Assembly (NCBI GenBank): GCA_937899935.1
Contig: CALCOW010000040.1
Coordinates: 1 to 23,646, forward strand
Source of the DNA: an uncultured Phycisphaerae bacterium
Lineage (GTDB): Bacteria; Planctomycetota; Phycisphaerae; Phycisphaerales; SM1A02
Direction of reading: 5' to 3'
DNA: 23,646 nt
Below are positions 1-8,690 of the stretch, in pieces. The first letter of the stretch is position 1. Each line of letters begins with the position of its first letter. The translations under genes were made by a program, and so were the position numbers. Under the pieces are notes generated by a model. It ran no database searches and was not told the origin of the DNA. It saw nothing but the letters and a program-made list of their open reading frames with translations.

Positions 1-1801
1 AGGTCTTCCCACTGAACACTGAATCTGCAGCAGTGCCTTGATGAGAATGACTGGTGAGATCAACCCCTGCCTCAGCTAACTGGGCAATGACATCACGCCC
101 CTGATCTGAAGACAGATAGTCATGAACGACAGCGGCCGTCACCTCACCAAAGTCTGGCAACTCCCTCAGGGAAGCTTCACTGGCATCCAATAAAGCCTGA
201 GCATCAACATAGTGTTTCGCAAGTGTTTTTGCAGCCGTTGCTCCAATATGGCGAATACCAAGAGCCGCCATCAGGCGGGCCAGGCCGCGCCCTTTGCTCG
301 ACTCGATACCCGCCAACAGATTCTCAGCACTCTTCTCGGCCATGCGATCGAGACCTAGAAGGTCTTCTTTGCTCAGCCGATAGATGTCTGCAAAGTGCGC
401 GATCAGACCCGCATCAACAAGTTGATCAACGAGTTTTTCACCCATGCCATCAATATCCATTTGCGCACGACCAACGAACCACTTGACCCGTTCTCGAAAC
501 TGCGCCGGACATTCTGGATTAACACAATAGAGTTTCGGCCCTTCCTGCTCGACGAGTCCTTTGCAATCAGGACACTTGCGTGGACCCCTTATCTCTGATT
601 CGCTTCCAGTGCGATCGTCAACAAGGCTCTTGACGACCTGGGGAATAATCTCGCCAGCTTTTTCCACAATCACCCGATCACCGATACGAATGTCTTTGCG
701 ACGAATCTCTTCTATGTTGTGCAGCGTTGCATGCGTCACCGTGGTTCCTGCCAAAAAGATGGGGTCCATCGTTGCCCTCGGCGTCAGGGTGCCGCCCTTT
801 CCCACTTGCCATTGCACATCAAGCAACAGCGTCTCACCCTGTTCAGCAGGATACTTATACGCAATACACCAACGCGGAGCCCGACTCGTCGAGCCCAACT
901 CTTCTTGCATTGAGAAGCGATCAACACGAACAACAATGCCATCAATCCCGTACCCTAACTTGGTACGTTGTGTTTCGAATTCTTTAACGTACGCCGCAAC
1001 TGCATCGATCTCGGCCATCGGCTTTGAGGCATCTCCAGTCGGCAAACCAAATCCACGACACGCATCAAGAAAATCGCTGTAGCATTTTGTCTTATCAGCT
1101 GCATCGGCTTGCCCACGGCCATGCACAAGAAACCTCAACTTTCGCTGGGCTACGATTGCCGGATCAAGACTCTTAAGCGTTCCGGCCGTCGCATTCCTTG
1201 CATTGGCAAAGAGTGACTCGCCGGCTTTCTCGCGCTGCTGATTCATCTTGACAAACTGCTCATTGTCAATAAATAACTCACCACGCACTTCAAGCAAGGC
1301 TGGTACCGAGCGACCTTCGAGCGCCAGCGGCACACTGCGAATGGCCTGGACCTGCCTGGTGACATCATCACCTCGAACACCATCGCCACGCGTCAAGGCC
1401 TGCTTCAAACGCCCCTTCTCATAGCGCAGACTGACCGCCACCCCATCAATTTTGGGATCACAAACATAGGCCAGCGATGCCGTGTCTGAGAGACCTTTTC
1501 GCAAACGCTGATCCCAAGCCTCGACGTCCGCGATGCTGTAGGTGTTGTCAATCGACTGCATCGGAACAGCATGATCTTTCGAGACAAAGCCCTTAATCGG
1601 CTCGCCCGCGACCCGTTGCGTGGGACTGGTTGGATCATATTGATCGGGATACTGCGACTCGAGGTCGGCCAGCGCACGCATCAATTCATCGTAGGACGAA
1701 TCTGACATGAGCATTTCAGCATCAACGTAGTACGCACGATCAGCGGCGCGAATCTGGTCACGCAACTGCTTCATCTTATTCTTGATGGCTTCTGTGGTCA
1801 T
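1..1801 (-). CDS. ligA: NAD-dependent DNA ligase LigA (C-terminus cut by window edge)
   Basis: Seals nicks in duplex DNA during replication and repair using NAD+. I read 600 codons from the ATG at 1801; the frame is still open at base 1. The domain order is that of LigA. Residues 1-60 form the NMN-binding Ia region. The adenylation motif PKIDG has its catalytic lysine at residue 117 (codon 1451-1453). An OB fold follows, then a four-cysteine zinc motif (CPDC and CVNPEC) near 542-582, then helix-hairpin-helix repeats. The last visible residues (FSGKT) are the usual opening of the BRCT domain, so only about 70-80 residues are missing. The ribosome site is weak (GAGG, 13 nt upstream). The gene starts 30 nt after the membrane protein at 1832..2482 and is probably cotranscribed with it. 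Identity is close to certain. Confidence 0.97.
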   Translation of the reverse strand, partial: MTTEAIKNKMKQLRDQIRAADRAYYVDAEMLMSDSSYDELMRALADLESQYPDQYDPTSPTQRVAGEPIKGFVSKDHAVPMQSIDNTYSIADVEAWDQRLRKGLSDTASLAYVCDPKIDGVAVSLRYEKGRLKQALTRGDGVRGDDVTRQVQAIRSVPLALEGRSVPALLEVRGELFIDNEQFVKMNQQREKAGESLFANARNATAGTLKSLDPAIVAQRKLRFLVHGRGQADAADKTKCYSDFLDACRGFGLPTGDASKPMAEIDAVAAYVKEFETQRTKLGYGIDGIVVRVDRFSMQEELGSTSRAPRWCIAYKYPAEQGETLLLDVQWQVGKGGTLTPRATMDPIFLAGTTVTHATLHNIEEIRRKDIRIGDRVIVEKAGEIIPQVVKSLVDDRTGSESEIRGPRKCPDCKGLVEQEGPKLYCVNPECPAQFRERVKWFVGRAQMDIDGMGEKLVDQLVDAGLIAHFADIYRLSKEDLLGLDRMAEKSAENLLAGIESSKGRGLARLMAALGIRHIGATAAKTLAKHYVDAQALLDASEASLRELPDFGEVTAAVVHDYLSSDQGRDVIAQLAEAGVDLTSHSHQGTAADSVFSGKT

Positions 1802-1831
1802 GAACGACCAAGCCTCACACCAGTGGCGTGC

Positions 1832-2482
1832 TTAATCATCGCCTGGAAGACCAGACGCTTTGTCTGCACCAGTCGGCTGCCACATGCCTCGGATCCAAGA
1901 GACACCATCTTGAAGTGGAGTAAACTCGTAGGTCAGTACAACGCTGCTGTAAGGCAAGTCAACCGCCTGTGGCGACATGACCGTTCGTGTTTCACCAATC
2001 GCCGCGTATCCAGAAGCAACGATCTGAACTTCTTCACCTAATTGGACACCGATCATGACCTGGCCACCAGAAATTTCAGCGCCAATTTGTGCCATGCGCG
2101 TTTTCGTAGCGACCGAAAATGAAACTTCAAACTGCGCACTGACAGGGAAACTTTCGACCTGATAGGCCGTTCCCTTCTTCATATTTGTTGGAGAGGCCTG
2201 AGTTGTTCCGTCGCTGGACTTTGTCGGCACAAAACTCACATTCATCGAAGGAAAGGTGACCACTGCTGAGTCACCGCCCTGACTAATAGTGGCGTTGACC
2301 TTGGCCGCTCGATCTTGAGCAGAGACTTCGGTGGTACTCAAAATTGGTGGCGCTTCATAACCTGCAACCACCGGAGAATTTATCGTCACCAGCACCAAGA
2401 CCACCAAGGTGCCAAGGCACACCACAAAGCTGATGATCCAGACCAGGATATTCGGTTTACTTCCGCTCGATTCACTGCTCAT
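1832..2482 (-). CDS. Membrane-anchored protein of unknown function
   Basis: I do not recognise this 216-residue protein. It has a short polar N-terminus, one strong hydrophobic helix at about residues 11-34 (ILVWIISFVV onward) and no cleavage site or lipobox. It is therefore probably anchored in the inner membrane with about 180 residues outside the cytoplasm. The outer part is rich in Ser, Thr and Val, has alternating hydrophobic residues suggestive of beta strands, and contains no cysteine. The ATG at 2482 is preceded by AAAGGA at good spacing, so the start is well supported. It lies directly upstream of ligA with a 30-nt gap, which suggests cotranscription but gives no obvious functional link. 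I assign no function. Confidence 0.8.
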   Translation of the reverse strand: MSSESSGSKPNILVWIISFVVCLGTLVVLVLVTINSPVVAGYEAPPILSTTEVSAQDRAAKVNATISQGGDSAVVTFPSMNVSFVPTKSSDGTTQASPTNMKKGTAYQVESFPVSAQFEVSFSVATKTRMAQIGAEISGGQVMIGVQLGEEVQIVASGYAAIGETRTVMSPQAVDLPYSSVVLTYEFTPLQDGVSWIRGMWQPTGADKASGLPGDD

Positions 2483-2654
2483 TAGGCATTCCTTTCTGCA
2501 GCCATCCGATGATCAGATACCGAAAAGATAGCAGGCACGGGCCATGGTTGTGGGCCTTCAAGCCGCTCTAGACCACTTCAATTTTTGTTCATCGGACTTA
2601 CCTGACGCTGATATCAACCCTGAGGGCCGGATCCGCCGATAGAAGACCAACCTC

Positions 2655-2673
2655 AGGAGACGGGCTGTCTCCT
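2655..2673. other. Hairpin upstream of the PBP4 gene
   Basis: AGGAGAC (2655-2661) and GTCTCCT (2667-2673) form a perfect 7-bp stem with a 5-nt loop. It lies about 75 nt before the start of the carboxypeptidase gene, in the 266-nt divergent spacer 2483..2748. No T-run follows, so it is not an intrinsic terminator. It could be an mRNA leader structure or an operator-like palindrome. I saw no convincing -35/-10 pair in this spacer. Confidence 0.4.
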
Positions 2674-2748
2674 CAGATTCAAGGCGGTGCTCTGGCCTAT
2701 CAAACCAGGGGCAAACGTAGGCTAGAGAAGACACTTTCGGAGGTCACC

Positions 2749-4269
2749 TTGAGAACATCGACTGCACGCCGGGGAACCAACCAAGCCACCGTTCGCCTCT
2801 GGGTCACCAGCCTCATCGTGACCACGCTTTCCGCGACCGCATGGGCCGATCTAGCGGGCGAAATTGCCGCGTGCATCGATCGCGCTAATTTAGGAAAAGC
2901 AACCATTGCCGTATCGGTCGTGGATGCTGACACCGGTCGTCGTCGAGCCAGCCACCAGGCAAGTAAGAGCATGCTGCCGGCCAGCAACATGAAATTACTG
3001 ACGACGGCGGCGGCGCTGGACACGCTTGGTCCAACCTTTGAGTTCCAAACCAAGCTTATTTGGGATGGTCGCCAACTCACCGTGGTCTCCGATGGGGATC
3101 CCTCGCTGGCCGACCCCGAATTAGCAGAAGAGCTTCGTAGAATTAATCCGAATTGGGGACAACCCGATGCCCTTGTGCGGGCGTGGACACAGAGCGTCAA
3201 ACGCCACAACATCGGGCAGATTGATCAGCTGATTGTGGATGACCGAGTCTTCGACCGTCAGCTGACTCACCCAGACTGGCCGGCAAACCAACGCTTGCGC
3301 CACTATCAAGCACAGGTCAGTGGTTTGAACTATCACCTCAATGTACTGCATTGCTATCCACGCCCGGCGGGCAAAGGGCGCAATGATGTCTCCCATGTCG
3401 AACCTAAAAGCCCGTGGCTGACACACACTGATAAGACACGTGCTGATCGTTCTTCAGGCGCCTCCTCTGGCATCGCCGTGACCCGCCCTGATCATCACAA
3501 TAAGCTGACGTTTACAGGGAACGTCAAGTACGTCCAGCGCGATCCCCTTCGCGTCACCATGCATGATCCCCCTCACTTCTTTGCTCGTTTATTTGCCCAT
3601 CGACTCAGCGAGGCAGGAAGCCCTGTTGGCCAATCGACTACCGCAGCGGCGACACAGCCACCGGCTCATGGCACGCTGATCGAACCAATCGCGATCACTC
3701 CATTAGCAACCATTTTGACCCGATGTAATCGAGACAGCGAAAACCTCTATGCCGAAGCTCTTCTCAAGCGAATCGCCTTTAGCGCCACCGGCAAAGCAGG
3801 AACATGGCCAACCGGATGCGCTGTCATTCGATCGAATGTCCTCACACGCATGCCGAGCTACAACGGCCCTCTTGTCATTGCTGATGGCTCAGGGTTGAGC
3901 CGTCGCAATCGTGTCTCCGCACAGCTGCTGACCAACCTACTGACCTCGATGCATCAAGACGATCGTGTCGCAGAGATCTTTCGCGAAAGCCTAGCAATCG
4001 CAGCCACCAGTGGCACGATGCGAAAACGCTTCCGAAGCAGTGACCTGCGTGGTGCGACCGTGCGAGCAAAGTCTGGTTACATTCGTGGCGTGTGTTCATT
4101 GTCAGGTTACGTGACCGCGACCAATGGTCGCACCTGCAGCTTCAGCATTCTGATCAATGACCTCAGCCTACCACTTGGAAATGCACAGCGTTTCCAAGAA
4201 AAACTTGTGGCTTTGATCGCTCGGGATCTGAGCAAAGCAAATCCGCTGACCGTCGTTGAAGGTGGATGA
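2749..4269 (+). CDS. dacB: D-alanyl-D-alanine carboxypeptidase/endopeptidase, PBP4 type (peptidase S13)
   Basis: Exported penicillin-binding protein that trims or cleaves peptidoglycan stem peptides in the periplasm. All three active-site motifs are visible in 506 residues: SxxK as SNMK with nucleophile Ser79 and Lys82, SxN as Ser330-Glu-Asn332, and KSG (variant of KTG) at 441-443. The roughly 250-residue gap between the first two motifs is the domain insertion typical of the S13/PBP4 family. Residues 1-33 look like a Sec signal peptide ending near ATAWA. The start is TTG at 2749, chosen because GGAGGT lies at 2739-2744, although the 4-nt spacing is short. The gene stands alone on the plus strand and converges with the thioredoxin pair, with 18 nt between the stops. 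The symbol follows the E. coli homologue. Confidence 0.93.
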   Translation: MRTSTARRGTNQATVRLWVTSLIVTTLSATAWADLAGEIAACIDRANLGKATIAVSVVDADTGRRRASHQASKSMLPASNMKLLTTAAALDTLGPTFEFQTKLIWDGRQLTVVSDGDPSLADPELAEELRRINPNWGQPDALVRAWTQSVKRHNIGQIDQLIVDDRVFDRQLTHPDWPANQRLRHYQAQVSGLNYHLNVLHCYPRPAGKGRNDVSHVEPKSPWLTHTDKTRADRSSGASSGIAVTRPDHHNKLTFTGNVKYVQRDPLRVTMHDPPHFFARLFAHRLSEAGSPVGQSTTAAATQPPAHGTLIEPIAITPLATILTRCNRDSENLYAEALLKRIAFSATGKAGTWPTGCAVIRSNVLTRMPSYNGPLVIADGSGLSRRNRVSAQLLTNLLTSMHQDDRVAEIFRESLAIAATSGTMRKRFRSSDLRGATVRAKSGYIRGVCSLSGYVTATNGRTCSFSILINDLSLPLGNAQRFQEKLVALIARDLSKANPLTVVEGG

Positions 4270-4287
4270 CCTGCCTCGCCGGCGAAC

Positions 4288-5550
4288 TCAATCCTTTTGA
4301 GCTAGCGCTTGTTCAACTTCCTTCATCAGTTGCTGAGCAATGCCAGGCGAAAACCCTCGATGATTCGCAATGATCTGCCCTTTTTGGTCAACTACAAAGG
4401 TTGACGGAATGCCTGAGACACCCCATGCCTGGGCGGTTTGGTTTCCCTCATCAAGCAGCACCGTAATATCAAGCTCGAGTTGATCCCATACTTGATCGAT
4501 GGCATCCCGTCGTTCGATGCCACGTTGTCGCTCCATGGTATTGACGGCAAGAACAACCACAGGCTTGTTCTCTTGTCGCGCCCATTCGGCCACTTCCTGA
4601 ATATGCGGCAAAGCCTTCCGACATGGCCCGCACCAGGTTGCCCAAAAATCTATGATCACGATCTCACCTCGGAGCTCCTCAAGACTGATCAATGGGCCCG
4701 TCAGCATCGGTAGAACAAGCTGCGGCGCGGGCTCCCCAAGCGCCACCTGGGCGCCACGAATATTCACTTTGGCAGAGGGTGAAAGCGATGCTAAAAGATC
4801 AGTCCGGCGACGATGATCAAGGGAAAACTGCAATGCCTCATCAAGCGATTCAACCGCAACTGGCTGCACTTGATGGCTCTGCGTATACGTCACGACACTA
4901 CCCGCCGCCACTTGAGGCCCACCAGTTATCTGCAATGTGCTACCGCTCAGAAGTCCTGTCTTTGGGTCAACCATCAATGCCAAAGAAGAGTCTGGCCCAA
5001 CAAAGCGAATGGTTTTCTTGACCAAGGCCCCCTGCTCATCTCTTTCAAACTCGACCGCATCGAGCTTCATGTCGCCTTGGCTGGCCACCATGCGTGCAAA
5101 CATCTCAGGACTTGCAGAGGGATCAAGCAACAACTCAACATGCGGATCTGGAATAGAGAGCCACATATCTCGGACGGCTGCTGCCGCCTCGGCCTCCTGG
5201 CCGGTCCGGCTGAGCATGCGTTGATAAAAACGACCTTCCGTTTCGTTATGGATCACCGTAATCTGATCTGGTTCCACGCGGGTGATGTAGCCACCAAAAG
5301 TGGCTACGGCTCGCCCATGAGCATCACCAATCCATTTTATTTCATCAACAGGCGCACGTCCCTCATGACCTTGTGATTGAACCGTGACCTGAATCTCTGT
5401 GTCGACTTGCCACGGCCCTTGATCCTGATAGGCAGTGATCAGTTGCTCTAGGGCCGCAGACGTTTCTGCATCCTGCCCGTACGCATGGCCTTCAGTCATC
5501 ACGGCCAGGATCAGAACTGGGATCAAAAGACAGCAGCGTAGTGATTGCAA
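4288..5550 (-). CDS. Exported protein with C-terminal TlpA-like thioredoxin domain (second of tandem pair)
   Basis: This 420-residue protein has an N-terminal signal peptide (about 1-25). A roughly 230-residue region of probable beta structure follows, resembling LolA/DUF2092-type outer-membrane lipoprotein-carrier folds. The C-terminus is a TlpA/ResA-like thioredoxin domain from about residue 270. Redox motif WCGPC is at 306-310 and the cis-proline is in GIPSTF (Pro382). It should act as a periplasmic thiol-disulfide oxidoreductase; the partner is unknown. The start is TTG at 5550, supported by GAGGAG at 5558-5563 with 7-nt spacing. It follows the paralogue at 5581..6822 by 30 nt and was probably made by duplication. 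The thioredoxin domain is certain. The LolA-like label for the N-terminal half is an inference from its pattern and is weaker here than in the paralogue. Confidence 0.88.
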   Translation of the reverse strand: MQSLRCCLLIPVLILAVMTEGHAYGQDAETSAALEQLITAYQDQGPWQVDTEIQVTVQSQGHEGRAPVDEIKWIGDAHGRAVATFGGYITRVEPDQITVIHNETEGRFYQRMLSRTGQEAEAAAAVRDMWLSIPDPHVELLLDPSASPEMFARMVASQGDMKLDAVEFERDEQGALVKKTIRFVGPDSSLALMVDPKTGLLSGSTLQITGGPQVAAGSVVTYTQSHQVQPVAVESLDEALQFSLDHRRRTDLLASLSPSAKVNIRGAQVALGEPAPQLVLPMLTGPLISLEELRGEIVIIDFWATWCGPCRKALPHIQEVAEWARQENKPVVVLAVNTMERQRGIERRDAIDQVWDQLELDITVLLDEGNQTAQAWGVSGIPSTFVVDQKGQIIANHRGFSPGIAQQLMKEVEQALAQKD

Positions 5551-5580
5551 CGACAGTCTCCTCGTGGAACAAATGGCAGA

Positions 5581-6822
5581 TTACTTCGTTGGCGACAGCG
5601 CCTGGCCGATGGCCTTCTTCCATCGTTCCAAATTCTCGGGGCTATACCCTTTATGGCGCCAGGCGATCTTTCCATCCTTACCAATAATGACTGTATCTGG
5701 GATCGAACGAATGCCCCATTGCATCGCCAAATTGCTCTGTGAAGCAAAAAGCACTGGCATCGTAAACCCCTTCTGCTTCCAGTAATCACCCACCGCCTTG
5801 GCCGTCACTGGAGGAGACGTTCGCTCCATAATGTCAACTGCATAAACAAGCACTTCTTCATTCTGGTCTTGAGCCCATTTGGAAAGCTCTTCAACCATTG
5901 GAAGCCCACGTTTACATGGACCACACCAAGTCGCCCAGAAGTCCAACAGCACGACTTTACCTTCCATGAGGCTCAGTGTGACCGAGTTTCCTTCCATGTC
6001 CTGTAGTGTGAAGTCTGGCGCTTTTTCGCCAATCGCAGGCGGGGCTAGAAGCTCAGCCAGCGAGCCGACGATGCGCCTTTCACTCGTCGCGGTCTCAATC
6101 AGATCCGTCGATAACTTATCGACAATGCGCGATTTGATGATGAGGCGATTGACATAGTTTGTATCTTCGTCTTCTGTATTAACTTTGATTTCTGTGGCAA
6201 GATTGGTGATCGGCGAAATGGTGACGATTGCCGAGCCAGTCTTTCCATTGACCGCTTCACCTTCTAAGCGAACCTGATACGCCATCTCCTGCGTATGGCT
6301 GGTCGTCTCTCCAGAAGCAACCACCTTCACGCCCTTAAGCTGGCCCTGAGCAATCGCTTCCAGAGACTGATTCATCGGAGCGCCGTCATGCATGAGTAAC
6401 TGAAAAGCAATTGGCAAACCAGCGAACTCTGTGCGAATTGCTTCAACAAGTGATTTTTGATTTTGCTGAGCCACCAGGACGCGACCTGGCCGACTCCCAG
6501 AAACGGCATGAATCTTGCCATCGTTGATTTTGACCGAGCCACCATCGAACTCATAGAGCATTTGTTCTTGACCACTGAAGGCAAAACGATAGGTGTTACT
6601 GGTGACCGTCCCACCAGTTCTTCTATTTTTCTTGTAGTACTCAGTACTGACCGTAATCTCTTCCTCAATGGCAGGAACGGCTTGATAGGCTTCTTGCATG
6701 TCATTCAGCCATGCTTCACCTTGAACAACCGCCGCCTCGCTTGTCTCAAGATCATCAGCGTTGGCGCCCCCAACCAATGACAGAAGAATGACGGCTGAAC
6801 AAATACTGGACAGTGGTTTCAT
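5581..6822 (-). CDS. Exported LolA-like/TlpA-like thioredoxin fusion (first of tandem pair)
   Basis: A 413-residue protein with a Sec signal peptide (about 1-22, ending GGANA). The N-terminal domain (about 35-245) carries strand patterns reminiscent of LolA-type lipoprotein carriers, including a GVKVVASGET segment and long charged strands. A TlpA-like thioredoxin domain follows from about 262, with WCGPC at 299-303 and cis-proline 375 in SIPDT. It is expected to be a periplasmic disulfide reductase or oxidase. The ATG at 6822 has AGGAG 6 nt upstream. It is the first gene of a two-gene unit, 76 nt after the folK stop, so readthrough from the upstream operon is possible. N-terminal domains of the two copies have diverged much more than the thioredoxin domains, which suggests different substrates. 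Confidence 0.88.
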   Translation of the reverse strand: MKPLSSICSAVILLSLVGGANADDLETSEAAVVQGEAWLNDMQEAYQAVPAIEEEITVSTEYYKKNRRTGGTVTSNTYRFAFSGQEQMLYEFDGGSVKINDGKIHAVSGSRPGRVLVAQQNQKSLVEAIRTEFAGLPIAFQLLMHDGAPMNQSLEAIAQGQLKGVKVVASGETTSHTQEMAYQVRLEGEAVNGKTGSAIVTISPITNLATEIKVNTEDEDTNYVNRLIIKSRIVDKLSTDLIETATSERRIVGSLAELLAPPAIGEKAPDFTLQDMEGNSVTLSLMEGKVVLLDFWATWCGPCKRGLPMVEELSKWAQDQNEEVLVYAVDIMERTSPPVTAKAVGDYWKQKGFTMPVLFASQSNLAMQWGIRSIPDTVIIGKDGKIAWRHKGYSPENLERWKKAIGQALSPTK

Positions 6823-6898
6823 GATGGACTCCTGAATACCTCAATGAAAAGTGGTCTAGAGGGAGCGAGCAGTTGGTTCCCGATAGTAGCAACCGCCC

Positions 6899-7372
6899 TC
6901 ATGGGACACCGGACAAACGCTGTAGAAGATCATTTATTGCGATTCCAAGGGTGGGATGTACGAATTGGGGGTCAATTTCACACAAAGGCCTCAGCACGAA
7001 AGACCGCTCAGCCAGCCGGGGATGAGGCAACGTCAACCTTGGATCATCCATCACCACCTGTCCGAAGAACAGGACATCGAGATCAATAATGCGGGGGCCG
7101 TTTCGTAGATCGGTGGTTCGGTCTCGGCCCATCTGCTGCTCAATATCCAGACAGTACTGCATGAGCTCAAGAGGCTCTAACTGAGTTTGAATCAGGGCCG
7201 CACAATTAAGATAGTTCGGCTGTGGTGGACCGACTGGCTCGGTTTCGATGACGGCACTACAGCGAATGACACTGCAGTGACCTTCGGCCTGAAGCTTCTC
7301 AAGTGCCTCATGGATCATCGCCGCTCGGTCACCGAGATTGCTGCCCAATGCAATGTGCGCCTGGCCTGTCAC
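6899..7372 (-). CDS. folK: 2-amino-4-hydroxy-6-hydroxymethyldihydropteridine pyrophosphokinase
   Basis: Transfers pyrophosphate from ATP to 6-hydroxymethyl-7,8-dihydropterin in folate synthesis, in the cytoplasm. The 157 residues match the usual FolK length. The N-terminus reads IALGSNLGDR. The family signature is complete: RDRTTDLRNGPRIIDLDVLF with conserved Arg, GPR and DLD metal-binding aspartates, then the LPHPRLAERSFVLRPL block. The start is GTG at 7370-7372, overlapping the cinA stop as GTGA, which implies translational coupling. It is the last gene of the pyrF-pyk-cinA-folK unit. No other folate genes are present in the window. Confidence 0.96.
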   Translation of the reverse strand: MTGQAHIALGSNLGDRAAMIHEALEKLQAEGHCSVIRCSAVIETEPVGPPQPNYLNCAALIQTQLEPLELMQYCLDIEQQMGRDRTTDLRNGPRIIDLDVLFFGQVVMDDPRLTLPHPRLAERSFVLRPLCEIDPQFVHPTLGIAINDLLQRLSGVP

Positions 7373-8670
7373 GTTGCAATACTCCCGGACACCTCCCAGA
7401 GCATGGGTTCTGGGGGCTCGATCTCAAGAAGGTGAAAGCGACACATCTGCAGAGCTGCATTGACCGTCCGCTGCCGAATCTGGGATCGCGTTCCTGAAAA
7501 ACAGAAGCGGCGAACGCATACTTTTTCTTCCTCAAGTCGACGGTCGCATACACCAATAAAGACCGTCCCTACCGGCTTGGATGGTGTCCCACCATCAGGA
7601 CCAGCAATACCAGTCACAGAAAGGGCCAGATCACTGCCCGATTCGTTACACGCGCCACTGGCTAACGCTGCGGCCACCTCACGCGAGACCGCCCCAGGCC
7701 CACCGGCCTGCATAAGCGCACCATCAACTCCTAACTGCGAGCTTTTCATTTCGTTGCTGTAGACAACCCAGCCACCCCGGTACCACTGACTTGATCCAGT
7801 TTGATCCACCACTGCTTTACCAATCCAGCCACCGGTGCAAGATTCAGCCGTCGAAAGCGTAAGGGATTCCGCAACGAGCAAACCACCCACCACCTCAGCT
7901 AATGATTGGCCTTGGCAACTGAACGCCCAAGGGGACCACACTCGTTGGATCTCTTCAACACAGTCCTCAACCATCTTCGCCGCCGCATCAGTTGGTCCCT
8001 GCGCTCGGGCCACTGCATTAAGAATGCCATTACTGGCAGTCAAGCCAACACGAGGCATCCGATCTCGCTCCATCAAATGACCGAGGCGCTGCCCAGCGAC
8101 GGCCTCCGGCATACCGAAGGCAAAGACCCCAGCAGAAACACTCACTTCCTGGGCATGCACCGCATCAAGAATGTCCTCTTTAATGCCATGAAACATGGCT
8201 TGCATTTCAACCGTGGGCCCTGGCAGCGCTACCACTTGAGCTTGCCGAATCTGACCCAAGAGGCCTGGCGCGGTGCCACAGGTATTGTCAATACACACCA
8301 TCCCTTCAGGACGCCGCGCTTGAACACCATTGATCTCAGGCATTTGCCTGCCATGTGAACGAAATCTCTCTCGCAAATGAATCAGCGCCTGCTGATCTTC
8401 AACCAAGGCACCCGCACCGGCTTGGGCAAGCGCCTCTCGCGTCACATCATCTGCCGTCGGACCCAAGCCCCCTGTCACAATAACCAAGTTACAGACGGCC
8501 ACGAGTTCTTCAACCGCCTGCGCAATTTGATCGCAGTCATCACCAACCATTCGTGTTTCGTACACGGTGACACCAGCACTTGAGAGCTCGTCAATAAGCC
8601 ACGCTGAGTGGCCATCATTTGCTGAACCGGCCAGCAGTTCATCGCCAATGATCACGAAACCAGCTTTCAT
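7369..8670 (-). CDS. cinA: CinA: MoaB-like domain plus nicotinamide-nucleotide amidase
   Basis: A 433-residue two-domain CinA. The N-terminal MoaB/MogA-like domain shows IIGDELLAG (about 7-15) and VTGGLGPTADDVTREAL (65-81), the COG1058 signature linked to ADP-ribose pyrophosphatase activity. The C-terminal domain shows AESCTGG (275-281), the GGWVVYSNEMK block and SVTGIAGPDGGT (351-362). These mark the amidase that converts nicotinamide mononucleotide to nicotinate mononucleotide in NAD salvage. The ATG at 8670 has GGAG upstream at rather long spacing. The stop overlaps folK by 4 nt, and pyk ends 20 nt upstream. Despite the name (competence-inducible), the context here is purely metabolic. The C-terminus runs about 15 residues past the usual end. 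Confidence 0.95.
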   Translation of the reverse strand: MKAGFVIIGDELLAGSANDGHSAWLIDELSSAGVTVYETRMVGDDCDQIAQAVEELVAVCNLVIVTGGLGPTADDVTREALAQAGAGALVEDQQALIHLRERFRSHGRQMPEINGVQARRPEGMVCIDNTCGTAPGLLGQIRQAQVVALPGPTVEMQAMFHGIKEDILDAVHAQEVSVSAGVFAFGMPEAVAGQRLGHLMERDRMPRVGLTASNGILNAVARAQGPTDAAAKMVEDCVEEIQRVWSPWAFSCQGQSLAEVVGGLLVAESLTLSTAESCTGGWIGKAVVDQTGSSQWYRGGWVVYSNEMKSSQLGVDGALMQAGGPGAVSREVAAALASGACNESGSDLALSVTGIAGPDGGTPSKPVGTVFIGVCDRRLEEEKVCVRRFCFSGTRSQIRQRTVNAALQMCRFHLLEIEPPEPMLWEVSGSIAT

Positions 8671-8690
8671 ATGAGCGGTACTCCGTGCAC

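Noticed and set aside
561..1082. 173-codon plus-strand frame inside the ligase region
   Set aside because: The opposite strand encodes the LigA zinc and OB domains with clear motifs; the plus frame is low in recognisable structure.
2700..3212. 170-codon minus-strand frame opposite the PBP4 gene
   Set aside because: It is a shadow of the strand carrying the SNMK active site and has no supported start.
4287..4301. CTCAA/TTGAG hairpin at the convergent end of the PBP4 and thioredoxin genes
   Set aside because: Only 5 bp, AT-rich and without a T-run, so too weak to call a terminator.
6823..6898. Possible promoter or riboswitch before the thioredoxin pair
   Set aside because: 76 nt with no convincing -35/-10 pair and no conserved RNA motif; only the AGGAG ribosome site is clear.
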